The notes: a model not told the origin generated them from the sequence alone. 42,374 nucleotides of DNA from DATGIQ01 sp035295665 (GCA_035295665.1 DATGIQ010000383.1:1-42374); one strand, 5' to 3'; counted from the stretch's first letter, positions 25,062 to 34,984 are shown. Made by a program: numbers and translations.

Positions 25062-27872
25062 CTATTTGCTGTCGCCCGGCTTCTTCGGCGGCGGCAGGTT
25101 CTCCAGCGGCTTGCCGTTCTGGTCCAGCGCGCCCGCGGCAACTAAGACCATGTGCTGGGGATCCAGATATTGGTGGGCCATCGCCTGAACGTCCGCCGGG
25201 GTGACGGCGTTCACGGCCTTGCGGTAATTGTCCAGATAGCTCAAGCCGAGATGGTATCGTTCGATCAACACCAGCTGCGAGGCGATCTGCGCGTTGGTCG
25301 TGAGCCGAAACGCCAGACTGCCGGTCAGGTACTTCTTGACATCCTCCACCTCTTCGTCCGTCGGTTTCTCGTTACGGAGGCGTTCCATTTCTTCCAGAAA
25401 AATCGCTTTGACACGCTCGAAGGACTGGGGATTGGTACCGATGTAACAGGTGAACAGTCCCGGCTCCTCGCTTGCCGACGAGGTGATGCCGGCCGAGACG
25501 GTGTACGCCAGCCCCTGGCGATCGCGCAGCCGTGCCGACAGCCGATCGGTGAATCCTGGCCCTGTTCCGAGCACGTAGTCCATGACGAGCAGCTTGAAAT
25601 AATCCGGGTTGTCGCGGCGGATGCCGGCATGGCCCATGAAGAAGTGGAGCTGCGCCGCCGCCGGGATGGTCACGATCTCGGTGGTGAACTCCTTCGGTTT
25701 TTCGACCGCCGGCAACTCCGGCTTGGGCAACTCAGATCGCTTCCACTCGGCCGTGAGCCGCGTCACCTCGTCGATGACCTGTTTGCTGTCGAAGTCGCCG
25801 ACGATGGCCACGATGGTGTTATTGGGCACAAACACCTGCCGATAAAAGGTGCGGCAATCCTCGGGCGTCAGCGCCTGGACCGTGTCCCGCCGTCCCAGCT
25901 GGGGCCGGCCATAGGGATGTTTGCCATACGCCAGCCGGCGATACTCCATCTGGGCTTTCGCATCCGGCCGGCGTTCGGCGTCGGCGATGGCCGAGAGCTG
26001 TTGGGCCTGTTCACGGGCAAATGCATCTTGCGGAAAGGTCGCCTGCGACAAACATTCGAAGAGCACGCCCAGACCGAGGCTCCGCTCCGGCGCGAGGACT
26101 TTGACACTGCCACCGGCTGCGCTCACCGAGAGCGAACCGCCGACATTCTCGATCAGATCGGCAATCTCCGGCCCCGTGTGCCGGGTCGATCCTTCATCGA
26201 GCAGGTCGCCCACCATCGCAGCGACCCCCGCTTTCGCTTCCGGCTCCAGCACCGTCACTCGCCGCAGGGTTGCATCGGCGACGACAATGGGCAAGCGATG
26301 GTTCTCCAGCAGCAACAGCGTCAGGCCGTTGGGCAGTTCGACGCGCTGAGCTTGCTGGAGGGAGAGCGTGCCGATGCCTCCCGCCAGCCGCCGCGCCGCC
26401 GCGCGCCCCGTTCCGTGTCGCTCTTGTGTGGTGCGTGCTCCCTTTCCCTGAGCCGTTTTCGGTACCGACCACACCACGACGCGCTGCTCGGGGTCGAAGA
26501 ATTTCTGGGCCGCCGCCTGGATATCCTGCGCGGTCACGGCCTGGATGCGAGGGAGGTAACTCTTGAGGAAGTCGAGGTCGTTGATCGTGACCCCACGAGC
26601 GATGCTTTCGGCCAGGGCATGGACGCTTTCCCTGCCAAAGATGACTCCGGCGAGCAGCCGGGTCTTGATGCGTTTCAGCTCGGCGTCGCGGATGGGCTGA
26701 TCGCACAGGGACTTCAACTCCGCCAGGACGATCTGCTCCGCCTTGTCGCGGTCTTTGCCTTGGAGTAATTCGACCTGGATTTCGAACCAGCCGGGGTACC
26801 GGCCGGCGTTGTTCGTGCTATCCACGGCACTGGCCAGCTCTTCGCCTTCGACCAACTTGCGATAGAGCCGGCCGGTCTTGCCGCTCGTGAGCAAACTCTG
26901 AATCACCTGAAGGGGATAAAAGTCCGGGTCGCCGCTCCGAACCGTATTGAATCCCATGACCATGCGCGGCACATCAAACTTGGATGGGATTTCCTTGCGC
27001 ACCGAACCTTGCCGCTTGACGACGGCCACCGGCTTGCGCTCGGGCAGCTCGGCCCGAGGAATGGGGCCAAACAGCTCCTTGATCCGGGCCATGGCCTGGT
27101 CGGGATCGAAGCCGCCGCAAACGACGAGAACGGCGTTGTTGGGATGGTACCATTTGGTGTAATGGGCCTGGATGACGGCAGCGGTGGCACCGCGGACATG
27201 AGCCCGCTCGCCGATCACCGGATGGCCATACGGTCCCGAGCCGAAGAGCAGCGGAAGGATTGCTTTGTTCTCCAGGTCCCAGGGTTCATCCTCGTCGCTT
27301 TCCAGCTCGGAGATCACCGCCCCCTTTTCCTGCTCGAACTCATGGGCGGTGTCGATGCGGAGGTTGTGCATCCGGTCGGCTTCCACCTGCAAGGCGGCCT
27401 GCCAGCGGTCGGAAGCGAAATCGAAGTGATACTCCGTGCAGTCCTCCGAGGTCGAGGCGTTGTTGGCCCCGCCGTTGCGTAACGTTAGCCGATCGATGTC
27501 GCCCGGCATGATCTTGTCGGTGCCCTTGAACATGAGATGTTCCAGGTAATGCGATAGACCGGTGTGATCGAGGTTTTCGTCGGCTGATCCAACCTTGTAC
27601 GCAACCATGGTCGTGACCACGGGCGACTCCGGGACCGGCTTGAGATAGACGCGCAAGCCGTTGGGCAGCGTTTCGGTGCGGATGCCATCGTAGAAGGCTG
27701 CCGCGGCCTGAAGCGTCGCACCCGAAAGAGGACCGGCCGCTTTTTTCTGGCCCGCCTCGTCGGCAAGCAGGGGGAACCCGATCGAAGCGAGGGAAACGAT
27801 GGCAAAGAGCACCAGGCTCTCGACCCTTGGTTTCCGTATTCGGAGTCGAAATCGCTGGAATGGCATGGACAT
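25062..27872 (-). CDS. M16-family zinc peptidase, two-domain, exported
   Basis: The 936-residue protein has an N-terminal hydrophobic segment (SLVLFAIVSLASIGFPLLA, about 19-37) that would export or anchor it, followed by two M16 halves. The first half carries the inverted zinc motif HYLEH (108-112) and a downstream acidic helix (EFEQEKGAVISELE, near 179-192) giving the third ligand. The second half, from about residue 500, starts with VELPNGLTLLLLENHRLPIV and lacks the zinc motif, as is normal for the non-catalytic partner. Such periplasmic M16 peptidases degrade small peptides or process exported proteins; the substrate is unknown. The ATG at 27872 has GAGG six bases upstream. Confidence 0.93.
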   Translation of the reverse strand: MSMPFQRFRLRIRKPRVESLVLFAIVSLASIGFPLLADEAGQKKAAGPLSGATLQAAAAFYDGIRTETLPNGLRVYLKPVPESPVVTTMVAYKVGSADENLDHTGLSHYLEHLMFKGTDKIMPGDIDRLTLRNGGANNASTSEDCTEYHFDFASDRWQAALQVEADRMHNLRIDTAHEFEQEKGAVISELESDEDEPWDLENKAILPLLFGSGPYGHPVIGERAHVRGATAAVIQAHYTKWYHPNNAVLVVCGGFDPDQAMARIKELFGPIPRAELPERKPVAVVKRQGSVRKEIPSKFDVPRMVMGFNTVRSGDPDFYPLQVIQSLLTSGKTGRLYRKLVEGEELASAVDSTNNAGRYPGWFEIQVELLQGKDRDKAEQIVLAELKSLCDQPIRDAELKRIKTRLLAGVIFGRESVHALAESIARGVTINDLDFLKSYLPRIQAVTAQDIQAAAQKFFDPEQRVVVWSVPKTAQGKGARTTQERHGTGRAAARRLAGGIGTLSLQQAQRVELPNGLTLLLLENHRLPIVVADATLRRVTVLEPEAKAGVAAMVGDLLDEGSTRHTGPEIADLIENVGGSLSVSAAGGSVKVLAPERSLGLGVLFECLSQATFPQDAFAREQAQQLSAIADAERRPDAKAQMEYRRLAYGKHPYGRPQLGRRDTVQALTPEDCRTFYRQVFVPNNTIVAIVGDFDSKQVIDEVTRLTAEWKRSELPKPELPAVEKPKEFTTEIVTIPAAAQLHFFMGHAGIRRDNPDYFKLLVMDYVLGTGPGFTDRLSARLRDRQGLAYTVSAGITSSASEEPGLFTCYIGTNPQSFERVKAIFLEEMERLRNEKPTDEEVEDVKKYLTGSLAFRLTTNAQIASQLVLIERYHLGLSYLDNYRKAVNAVTPADVQAMAHQYLDPQHMVLVAAGALDQNGKPLENLPPPKKPGDSK

Positions 27873-27972
27873 GCGAATCCTCAAATGGGAAAGGGAAAGG
27901 GAGAGGCTAACGACGAAGTGGCATCCTTTGGCCACCAGGTGATGCTATTTTACGGCAATCCCAATGCGGTGC

Positions 27973-28680
27973 CTAGCCGTGCTGTGGCCGCCGGCTCCGA
28001 CCCTGGATCAGAATCCGGGCGCGCTCGAAGACCGCATCGAACATTTCCTGCGTCAGCCGGCCGGTAAACGTGTTTTGTTGGCTCGGATGATAGGAGCCGA
28101 GGAGATGATAAGGACCCGCGGCAACTTCGGCCTGGTGCCCGAAGCGGGGCTTTTGAGAGAGAACGATGCCGAGGCTGCGCAAAGCCCGAAGCGTGCCGTC
28201 CCAGGCAAAGGCCCCCAGGCACACGATCACGCCGACGCGCTTCAGGATCCGCAGCTCGTCCACCAGATAAGCCAGGCAATGATCGCGTTCTTCCGGCGTG
28301 GGATGGTTGGCCGGCGGCGCACAGCGGACGCAAGCCGTCACGTAGCAATCGCAGAGGGACAGGCCATCGTTGCGGTGGGTGGAGGTCGGTTGGTTGGCGA
28401 AGCCGGCTCGATACAGGGCACGGTACAGCCAAGCGCCCGAACGGTCACCCGTGAAAAACCGGCCGGTGCGATTGCCGCCGTGAGCTGCCGGCGCCAGGCC
28501 ACACACCAGCAAGCGGGCGCGGGCATCGCCGAAACCAGGCAAGGGGCGTCCCCAGTACTCTTCCTCCCGATAGGCGGCCCGCTTGGTGCGCGCGACCTGA
28601 TCGCGCCAGGCCACGAGGCGCGGACATCGCCGGCACTGGATGATGCACTGATTCAGCGCGATGAGCGGTTTGGGATTCAT
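27973..28680 (-). CDS. Uracil-DNA glycosylase, family 5 (UDGb-type)
   Basis: Removes uracil (and probably other deaminated bases) from DNA to start base-excision repair. The protein shows the iron-sulfur cysteines CIIQCRRCP near the N-terminus and CVRCAPPANHPTP, the active-site motif GLAPAAHGGNRTGRFFTGD, and the C-terminal motif GSYHPSQQNTFTGRLT. The replacement of the usual catalytic acidic residue in motif A by Ala and the long YWGRPLPGFGD segment point to family 5 rather than family 4. The ATG at 28680 is used; a TTG at 28692 has a better AAGGAG nine bases upstream and may be the true start. Divergent from fbp. Confidence 0.92.
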   Translation of the reverse strand: MNPKPLIALNQCIIQCRRCPRLVAWRDQVARTKRAAYREEEYWGRPLPGFGDARARLLVCGLAPAAHGGNRTGRFFTGDRSGAWLYRALYRAGFANQPTSTHRNDGLSLCDCYVTACVRCAPPANHPTPEERDHCLAYLVDELRILKRVGVIVCLGAFAWDGTLRALRSLGIVLSQKPRFGHQAEVAAGPYHLLGSYHPSQQNTFTGRLTQEMFDAVFERARILIQGRSRRPQHG

Positions 28681-28827
28681 GGATCGGTGCAAGGGGTGAA
28701 ACTCCTTCGCTCTATGCCTTCGAAGCATATTCTAATTCACTGTGCGGGATCAGGCTTGTACGCTGCCGATTCCTACAGGGCCATTGGGAGCTTGGGGTGC
28801 AAGATTTCCGGTAAGCGGAGGTTCATT

Positions 28828-29835
28828 ATGCACGAGCCGCCACTCATCACGATCCAGCAACACATTCAGGAAGAGCAACGCCGCTACAGTCCCCAGGCGA
28901 CAGGAGATTTTTCCTGGCTGCTCTCCGGCATCACGCTCGCCACCAAGATCGTCGCCGCCCAGGTCCGCCGCGCCGGGCTGGCCGGGGTGCTTGGCTCGGA
29001 TGGGCAGCGCAATATCCAGGGGGAAACCGTACAAAAGCTCGATGTCCTGGCCAACGAAGCCCTTCTCTACTGCCTGGGCAGCCGCGGCAATGTCGCCGTC
29101 ATGGCGTCGGAAGAAAATGAGCAACCCATTGTGGTGCCCCGCGACCGGAAGGACGGCAAATACGTCGTCATCTTCGATCCGCTCGACGGGTCGAGCAACA
29201 TCGATGTCAATGTGAGCGTCGGCACCATTTTTTCCATTCTGCGGCGGGAACCGGACCCCGCCGCCAGCCGCGATCCGCTCGTGGACGTTCTTCAGCCCGG
29301 TCGCCGTCAGCTGGCCGCCGGCTATGTCGTCTACGGCTCCTCGACCATGCTGGTTTACACCACCGGCAATGGCGTCTATGGGTTTACGCTGGACCCGTCG
29401 ATCGGCGCTTACCTGTTGAGTCACCAACGCATCACCATGCCGCCGCAGGGCTCCATCTACTCTGTGAACGAAGCCAACGCCGATACCTTTCCCGAATCGT
29501 ACCAGCGCTATCTTGCGGATCTGCGAGCGGGCAAGTCCGGCCGGACCTATTCGTCCCGCTACATCGGCTCGCTGGTCGCCGATTTCCACCGCACGCTGCT
29601 CAAAGGAGGCGTATTTCTGTATCCGCCTACGCGGCAGCATCCGCACGGCAAGCTCCGCCTGTTGTACGAGGCCAACCCCATCGCCCTGCTGGCCGAGCAG
29701 GCCGGCGGAAAAGCCGTCGATGGGAAGATGAATATCCTGGATCGGACGCCCGCAAGCTTGCACCAACGGACGCCCTTGATCGTCGGCAGCCGTGATGAGG
29801 TCGATCTCCTTCTGGAGGTTACGCAGACCGAATAA
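28828..29835 (+). CDS. fbp: Fructose-1,6-bisphosphatase class I
   Basis: Hydrolyses fructose 1,6-bisphosphate to fructose 6-phosphate in gluconeogenesis. The 335-residue protein has the metal-binding FDPLDGSSNID (116-126), the acidic site ASEENE (93-98), the substrate loop SSRYIGSLVADFHRTLLKGG and the C-terminal KLRLLYEANP, all in family order. The ATG at 28828 has GGAGG eight bases before it; the frame is open for 860 bases further upstream, but that stretch is antisense to the uracil glycosylase. The 3' end comes within ten bases of the convergent small gene. Confidence 0.96.
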   Translation: MHEPPLITIQQHIQEEQRRYSPQATGDFSWLLSGITLATKIVAAQVRRAGLAGVLGSDGQRNIQGETVQKLDVLANEALLYCLGSRGNVAVMASEENEQPIVVPRDRKDGKYVVIFDPLDGSSNIDVNVSVGTIFSILRREPDPAASRDPLVDVLQPGRRQLAAGYVVYGSSTMLVYTTGNGVYGFTLDPSIGAYLLSHQRITMPPQGSIYSVNEANADTFPESYQRYLADLRAGKSGRTYSSRYIGSLVADFHRTLLKGGVFLYPPTRQHPHGKLRLLYEANPIALLAEQAGGKAVDGKMNILDRTPASLHQRTPLIVGSRDEVDLLLEVTQTE

Positions 29836-29845
29836 CCGTCTGCGC

Positions 29846-30259
29846 TCACGGCTGCGGAGGAAGTGGATTGCGTGGACCGCCGGGATCCGTCGGAGACGGC
29901 AACGGCCGAGGATGTGGAATCGCTCCATTCTGGGTCACCGTTGGCCCGCGCGGTTCGACTTCGGCGGAATCGTAAACGCGAAACCACTGGGATTCCACTC
30001 CAAGCTGGCATAACGCAACCTCGGCCATGGCGCGGGTTCGGACGGAGGGATGGCGGCAAACGAGGGCGGTTTCGTGGATCAGGACTTCCCAGCCAGCCCG
30101 CTTCAGGATGTCCACGATCGGAGCCAATGCGAGTAAATGTTTGTGCACGATCCCCGCCAGGGCTTGCACCTGTTCGCCTTTCGCTTCCCGACCAATTTTA
30201 AGCGCGGCGCGCACCGGCCTGTCAAAAAGCGGAAAGACCACGACCACCGGTAATGTCAT
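29846..30259 (-). CDS. Small conserved hypothetical protein
   Basis: A 137-residue cytoplasmic protein preceded by a strong GGGAGGAGGG site at 30259. It starts MTLPVVVVFPLFDRPVRAAL, with a central helical part (KGEQVQALAGIVHKHLLALA) and VDILKRAGWEVLIHETALV, an alternating alpha/beta pattern. The last 35 residues are Pro-rich and low in complexity. I do not recognise a family. The codon pattern and ribosome-binding site argue it is real. It is convergent with fbp and follows the PhyH gene on the same strand by 50 bases. Confidence 0.6.
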   Translation of the reverse strand: MTLPVVVVFPLFDRPVRAALKIGREAKGEQVQALAGIVHKHLLALAPIVDILKRAGWEVLIHETALVCRHPSVRTRAMAEVALCQLGVESQWFRVYDSAEVEPRGPTVTQNGAIPHPRPLPSPTDPGGPRNPLPPQP

Positions 30260-30309
30260 GCCCTCCTCCCTTGCTCCCTGATCAAGACTGCGGGAGTTCG
30301 CAGAATCCC

Positions 30310-31191
30310 TCAATAGATCAATTTGACCCCTGCTTTCTCCGCATCTTGGAGAAAATCCGGCGGGTACGCGAAATCCTTCAGATGCGGATATTCTTTGCGG
30401 GTCTTGTTCCAATCGAGATAGGCCCGGGCGGTGGCGTTGTTGCGCGACCAGGCACTGAAAATCGCCAATTTTTCATGTTCAACGGGCACAACCCCGCGCC
30501 GGATCCAGCCGCCGTCCGGCACAATCCCTTTCACCGGCGTCGCATGATGATTCAACCGCGAATCAAACACCACCACGTCGCCGGCCAGGGAGGGGATGGA
30601 GAACAGCGTCTTCGGCACGTAACCATCTTGATCGTACTCCATCCAGGCACGCCAGTATTTCCGGTGGGCCGGCCGATAGATTTGCTGCCAGATTTTTTCC
30701 ACCAGGCCGCGCGTGCGGTAGGCCGGCGGACGAATGATCAGATCTTCCGGCTCCCGGTGCGTTCCCGGTTCCACGTCGAGGCCGCCGCCGTACTCTTCGG
30801 TATTATCCTGGAGGTAATATGCCACCGTCCACATCTCGTAGCCTTTTTCCTTGAAGAACGTACGCCCCGCACGGTCAAACGTACCGGTGTCCTTGTGCCA
30901 GCCGCCAAAATAATTGAAATGGGCCGTGCTCTCCGGAAGGAGAACGGCGTCCTCGCCGAACAGCGACCGCACAATCTGGAGCGTCGGCTCGTGAAAGCAG
31001 AGCCAGCGGACTTCAGGGTACCGGCCAAAGATATCGAGCAGCCAATGATGGGTGTCGGCCAGGAACTTGGGCGCGTCAAACTTGGGACGAAAAAAGGCAC
31101 GCAGCCAGGCCACCTCGTCCGCTGTCAACACATTGGGCACGAGCAGAAATCCATCCCGGAAATATTGTTCCTTTTGTTGGGGAGTTAACAT
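30310..31191 (-). CDS. Phytanoyl-CoA dioxygenase (PhyH) family protein
   Basis: Iron(II)/2-oxoglutarate-dependent oxygenases of this family hydroxylate varied small molecules. The 293-residue protein opens with LTPQQKEQYFRDGFLLVPNV, the usual PhyH start. The metal ligands are His99 and Asp101 (GGWHKDTGTF) and a distal His at 214 or 215 (SRLNHHATPVKG); the Arg further on (GGWIRRGV) would bind 2-oxoglutarate. The ATG at 31191 has GGAG seven bases upstream. The same frame is open for 2.4 kb further upstream, but that part is antisense to the FG-GAP gene. The substrate cannot be inferred from neighbours. Confidence 0.9.
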   Translation of the reverse strand: MLTPQQKEQYFRDGFLLVPNVLTADEVAWLRAFFRPKFDAPKFLADTHHWLLDIFGRYPEVRWLCFHEPTLQIVRSLFGEDAVLLPESTAHFNYFGGWHKDTGTFDRAGRTFFKEKGYEMWTVAYYLQDNTEEYGGGLDVEPGTHREPEDLIIRPPAYRTRGLVEKIWQQIYRPAHRKYWRAWMEYDQDGYVPKTLFSIPSLAGDVVVFDSRLNHHATPVKGIVPDGGWIRRGVVPVEHEKLAIFSAWSRNNATARAYLDWNKTRKEYPHLKDFAYPPDFLQDAEKAGVKLIY

Positions 31192-31623
31192 CAGGCGACT
31201 CCGATCCAATGGGAAGAGCTTCCGTCGGGACTTGCTGGATTCATTGATTTCGGATTCGTGCGCTGCCGGCTGCTTCGGCCATCGTCGAATGGGTGGTGCC
31301 GGGGAGCAGTGCAGAAGGTACCGCCGCATGGACAGAACATGTAAGACAGGACCGATCTCTGTCCACGATACATGAATGCTGGTGGTGCCAGGCGCCACAC
31401 TCCAAGACTCTAGCGTAGCAGGTAAAAAGGAGTTGTCCAGCCGTTTAAATCGTTCTTCGGCCCAGCTGCTTCTCCTTTTTTCATCCGCCGCTTGACAAGC
31501 GCCGCGCCCCAGCACACAATCGGGCTGTTTCTTTGAACCGGCGGCTTGGATTGGCCTGTCTACCCCCGTTGTCGGGGAGCCGCTGAACTCATCGGGCAGA
31601 CGAACACCTACGGAGACCTGGCC
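31192..31623. other. Divergent intergenic region
   Basis: About 430 bases between the leftward PhyH gene and the rightward FG-GAP gene, presumably holding both promoters. The only structure I see is an 8-bp inverted repeat, tggacaga (31329-31336) and tctgtcca (31358-31365), with a 21-base spacer. No small gene is supported. Confidence 0.35.
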
Positions 31624-34074
31624 ATGTCGCTTCGGAAATCCTTCGCTGGAACCGCGCCGCGCGTTCGGGTGACCACCCATCGGCCACGCATCGAGATTCT
31701 CGAAGACCGCACGCTGCTCAGCTTTATCACTGCTCCCAGCTACACGGCCGGCAATGCTCCGTGGTCGGTGGCCGTGGGAGACTTTAACCACGACGGCAAC
31801 CAGGGGCTCGCCATCGCGGATTTTGGCTCGAACAGCGTCAGTGTCTTGCTGGGCCGGGGCGACGGCAGCTTTGCATTCCCCCGTACCTACCCCGTTGGAC
31901 TCCTTCCCGAGGCCGTGACTGTGGGAGATTTCAATGGCGATGGCCTCCCCGACCTTGCCGTGGCCAACTATGGCTCGAACACCGTGAGTGTCTTGCTGAA
32001 CAAGGGAGCCGGCTCCTTTGCCGCGGCGGTCAACTACACCGTCGGCGGCGGTCCTTCCGCCCTGGCCGTGGGGAATTTCCGCGGCAACGGCATTCTGGAC
32101 ATTGTCGTTGCCGACTACTTCTCGGGCACGGTGAGCGTCCTGCTGGGCAAGGGGGATGGCACCTTTCGGCCGGCCAAGAACTACGCGGCCGGCTCGGGCC
32201 CGTATGCCATCGCGGTCGATAGCTTCGCCAATGATGGCCATCTCGATCTCGTCGTGGCCAATTACTTCGATAACACGGTGAGCATTTTGCCGGGCAATGG
32301 CGACGGCACGTTCCGGCCCGCCCATAGCTATGCGGCCGGCTACCTTCCCGGGGCCGTGGCCGTGGGGGACTTTAATAGCGACGGCCATCCCGATCTCGCG
32401 GTGGTCAATTACGGCGGCACGGCCGCCATTTTGCTCGGCAATGGGGACGGCACATTTCAACCACCGCAAAGCACCTACGCCGTCGGGGCAGGGGCTTCGG
32501 CCGTGATTGCGGGCGACTTCAATGGCGATGGCCATCTCGATCTTGCCGTTGCCAACTACATCGCCGACACAGTGAGTATCTTGCTGGGCAACGGGGACGG
32601 CTCGTTCCAACTCGCGATCAATCAGGCCGTCGGCGACGGGCCTTACTCCGTCGCGGCCGGGGACTTCAATCACGATGGCAGCCCCGACCTGGCCGTGGCC
32701 AACTCGGACGACAATACCGTCAGTATCCTGCTCGGCAAAGGCAACGGAACCTTCCTGGCCGCCCGAAGCTACACGGTCGATGAAGGCCCCTCGGCCGTGG
32801 GGGTGGGAGACTTCAATGGAGATGGCATCCCGGACCTGGTGGTGGCCAACGAAGGCGCCGACACGGTGAGCGTGCTCCTGGGCAATGGCGACGGCACCTT
32901 CCAGGCGGCTCAGAGCTACGCCGCAGGGGGCGGTCCCTCCGCGGTGGCCGTGGGCGACTTCAACAGCGACGGTCATCTCGATCTCGCCGTGACGGATATC
33001 GTCTCGAACACCGTGACTGTGCTCCTGGGCAATGGCGATGGCACCTTCCAGGCGGCTCAAGAGTATGCCGTCGGTCCCGATCCGATCTCCGTGGCGGTCG
33101 GGAATTTTGACGGCATGAGCGCGGTAGATCTCGCCATCGCCAACAGCGGCTCCAACACAGTGAGTATCTTGCTCGGCAAAGGGGATGGTACGTTCCAGCC
33201 CGCGGTCGACTATGCCGTCGGCAACAGCCCGTCCGCGGTGGCCGTCGGCGACTTCAATGGCGACCGCCATGCCGACCTGGCCGTGGCCAACGCTTCCGAT
33301 AACACGGTGAGCGTTTTGCTTGGTAAAGGGGATGGCGCGTTCCAGCCTTCCGGCAGCTACGCCGTCGGCGACGGTCCTATTTCCCTGGCCGTGGGGAGCT
33401 TCAGCGGCGCTGGTCGGCCCGATCTGCTCGTCGCCAACAGCGGTTCGGACACGGTCAGTCTCCTCGTGAGCACAGGACGGGGGGACTCGCTGTTCCAGGC
33501 CGCCCAAGATTACACGGTAGGCTTCTTCCCCCGATCCGTGGCCGTGGGCGACTTCAACGGCGACAGTATCCCCGACGCTGCCGTGGCAACGGGCGAGTCG
33601 GCCGACGTGGGAATCTTGCTCGGCAACGTCGGCAGCTTTCGAACGCCCCAAAGCTACGACACCGGCTTTGCTCCGATATCAGTGGCCGTGGGGGATTTCA
33701 ATGGCGACGGTTTCCCCGACCTGGCCGTGGTTGCTGGGGGAAACGTCACCGTTCTGCTCAATGCTGCCGATTGGGGAAATGGCGGACACGCGGCCGCTCC
33801 GCCGGGGTTGCTCACGATCCACCCATCACTTCCCGGCCGCTCGGATCCCGTTTTGGCTGGCGGACTGGAGTATCGCCAGACCGATGTGGTGCAGCCGGTG
33901 GTTACCGAGACGAGCGCACTCGTTCCCCGTCAAGCAGCCGGCGCTGGGATGTCCCCGTCCAGGGCGCGCCAGGCTCGGGAAGCCGTAGTGGAGGCATGGG
34001 GCGATCCCATGCTGGATTTGCTCGTCAGCGCCCGCCTCGGGCACCGACCCACGGCTCAAGCGACGTTTTTGTGA
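31624..34074 (+). CDS. Exported FG-GAP/VCBS repeat surface protein
   Basis: After a basic leader with the planctomycetal motif ILEDRTLLS (about residues 25-33) come 14 tandem FG-GAP repeats of about 52 residues. Each has the core 'VAVGDFNGDGxPDLAVAN' with a DxNxDG-type calcium loop and ends in 'SVLLGNGDGTF'. Fourteen blades would make two seven-bladed propellers. The C-terminal 90 residues are Ala/Pro/Arg-rich with no recognisable anchor. The ATG at 31624 has GGAG eight bases upstream; the frame could begin at 31546 without a ribosome-binding site. Repeats 10, 12 and 13 have degenerate calcium loops (FDGMSAVD, FSGAGRPD, GDFNGDSIPD). It is likely on the cell surface. The 3' end overlaps the convergent rad52-like gene by 19 bases. 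Confidence 0.9.
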   Translation: MSLRKSFAGTAPRVRVTTHRPRIEILEDRTLLSFITAPSYTAGNAPWSVAVGDFNHDGNQGLAIADFGSNSVSVLLGRGDGSFAFPRTYPVGLLPEAVTVGDFNGDGLPDLAVANYGSNTVSVLLNKGAGSFAAAVNYTVGGGPSALAVGNFRGNGILDIVVADYFSGTVSVLLGKGDGTFRPAKNYAAGSGPYAIAVDSFANDGHLDLVVANYFDNTVSILPGNGDGTFRPAHSYAAGYLPGAVAVGDFNSDGHPDLAVVNYGGTAAILLGNGDGTFQPPQSTYAVGAGASAVIAGDFNGDGHLDLAVANYIADTVSILLGNGDGSFQLAINQAVGDGPYSVAAGDFNHDGSPDLAVANSDDNTVSILLGKGNGTFLAARSYTVDEGPSAVGVGDFNGDGIPDLVVANEGADTVSVLLGNGDGTFQAAQSYAAGGGPSAVAVGDFNSDGHLDLAVTDIVSNTVTVLLGNGDGTFQAAQEYAVGPDPISVAVGNFDGMSAVDLAIANSGSNTVSILLGKGDGTFQPAVDYAVGNSPSAVAVGDFNGDRHADLAVANASDNTVSVLLGKGDGAFQPSGSYAVGDGPISLAVGSFSGAGRPDLLVANSGSDTVSLLVSTGRGDSLFQAAQDYTVGFFPRSVAVGDFNGDSIPDAAVATGESADVGILLGNVGSFRTPQSYDTGFAPISVAVGDFNGDGFPDLAVVAGGNVTVLLNAADWGNGGHAAAPPGLLTIHPSLPGRSDPVLAGGLEYRQTDVVQPVVTETSALVPRQAAGAGMSPSRARQAREAVVEAWGDPMLDLLVSARLGHRPTAQATFL

Positions 34075-34871
34075 TCGGCGGTTTTCTGGCGGATGCGGGC
34101 TTCAAACGCCTTGGTCTCTTCCACGGCCAAGGCAATGGCCGGGCCGATCCAGCTGGCCAGGTCCGAATCGTGGCCCGCTTTCGCGCCAGCCTGGACGACG
34201 TGCTTGACCAGGTCGCCCCGCTGGCACAGGCCTTCGGCTGCCAAACGAGCATCGTAGTCGTAAAGCCGGCGTTGCAGTTCGCCGCCGTTGGCCGGCATGC
34301 TGTGGCCAGCCGCCTTGGCAGGGGCCTTGGGCTCGGGCGGCCTCTCGCTGTCTGCCGGCTCGGCTGAGTGCGATTTCCTCCCGGGCAAGGCCCACGCCGG
34401 CAACGTTGGCGTCTTGAGGAATTGCCGCCGCTGCGAATCATAGTCCATCCACTGGGACGGCAAGCGATACAGGTAGCGGCCGACACCGAACTTGACGGCA
34501 GCGCGTTTGAGTGCATCGCTGAAGGCGGCCTTGAGCCGGTCGCCGCCGTCGGGCTGTTCACTGGGTCCTCCCACATCCACCTTGGTGATCCATTCCCCGC
34601 CCATCCGCAAGCGCAGGCGGCAAACGACCGAGCCGTCTGCCAGGCATTCGTAGTCGTCCTGCCAGCCATCGACGCCGAGCACTTCGTCCAAGCGGTTCTG
34701 AACCACCCGGGCATCCACATAGGCCAGGGCCAGAGCCCGGCTGCCGCTGACCGCTACCGGCTTGAAGCGGACCTCCGAGGGATCGAACGGCTCCGCCAGG
34801 GCGCTGGTGATGGCCTCGACGTCGGTTCGGGGAGGGCTCTTTTCTCGATTCGACTTCGATGAAGTTCGCAT
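34056..34871 (-). CDS. Rad52/Rad22-family DNA repair protein
   Basis: Rad52-type proteins anneal single-stranded DNA and help load recombinase. The 271-residue protein has the family core FDPSEVRFKPVAVSGSRALA, YVDARVVQNRLDEVLGVDGW, GGEWITKVDVGGPSEQPDGG and AFSDALKRAAVKFGVGRYLY (together about residues 29-145). A Pro/Ala-rich linker and a helical C-terminal tail follow. AAGGA lies eight bases before the ATG at 34871. Bacterial members are often phage-derived, but this one has a normal codon pattern for the window. It is divergent from dcd and shares a sequence element with it. Confidence 0.9.
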   Translation of the reverse strand: MRTSSKSNREKSPPRTDVEAITSALAEPFDPSEVRFKPVAVSGSRALALAYVDARVVQNRLDEVLGVDGWQDDYECLADGSVVCRLRLRMGGEWITKVDVGGPSEQPDGGDRLKAAFSDALKRAAVKFGVGRYLYRLPSQWMDYDSQRRQFLKTPTLPAWALPGRKSHSAEPADSERPPEPKAPAKAAGHSMPANGGELQRRLYDYDARLAAEGLCQRGDLVKHVVQAGAKAGHDSDLASWIGPAIALAVEETKAFEARIRQKTADHKNVA

Positions 34872-34969
34872 GTCTGCATTCCTTGAATAGAGGCAGAGCG
34901 GAAGATGAATGGCTGGTTACGTTGGGTGTTGGTTAACTTTGGTTGGTTTGCATCATCTTCCTGCTCCGC

Positions 34970-34984
34970 TACCCACATATAGTG
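34970..34984 (-). promoter_or_regulatory. Shared element cactatatg…tgggt, rad52-like copy
   Basis: Read toward the rad52-like gene this copy is cactatatgtgggt, ending 99-104 bases from its ATG. The same cactatatgt occurs at the matching distance in front of dcd on the other strand. Confidence 0.45.

Noticed and set aside
27964..28827. Long N-terminal extension of the fbp frame
   Set aside because: It is antisense to the uracil glycosylase gene, and GGAGG plus family length set the start at 28828.
31192..33651. A 2.4-kb leftward extension of the PhyH reading frame
   Set aside because: It is a low-complexity antisense image of the FG-GAP repeats; PhyH homology and GGAG both place the start at 31191.
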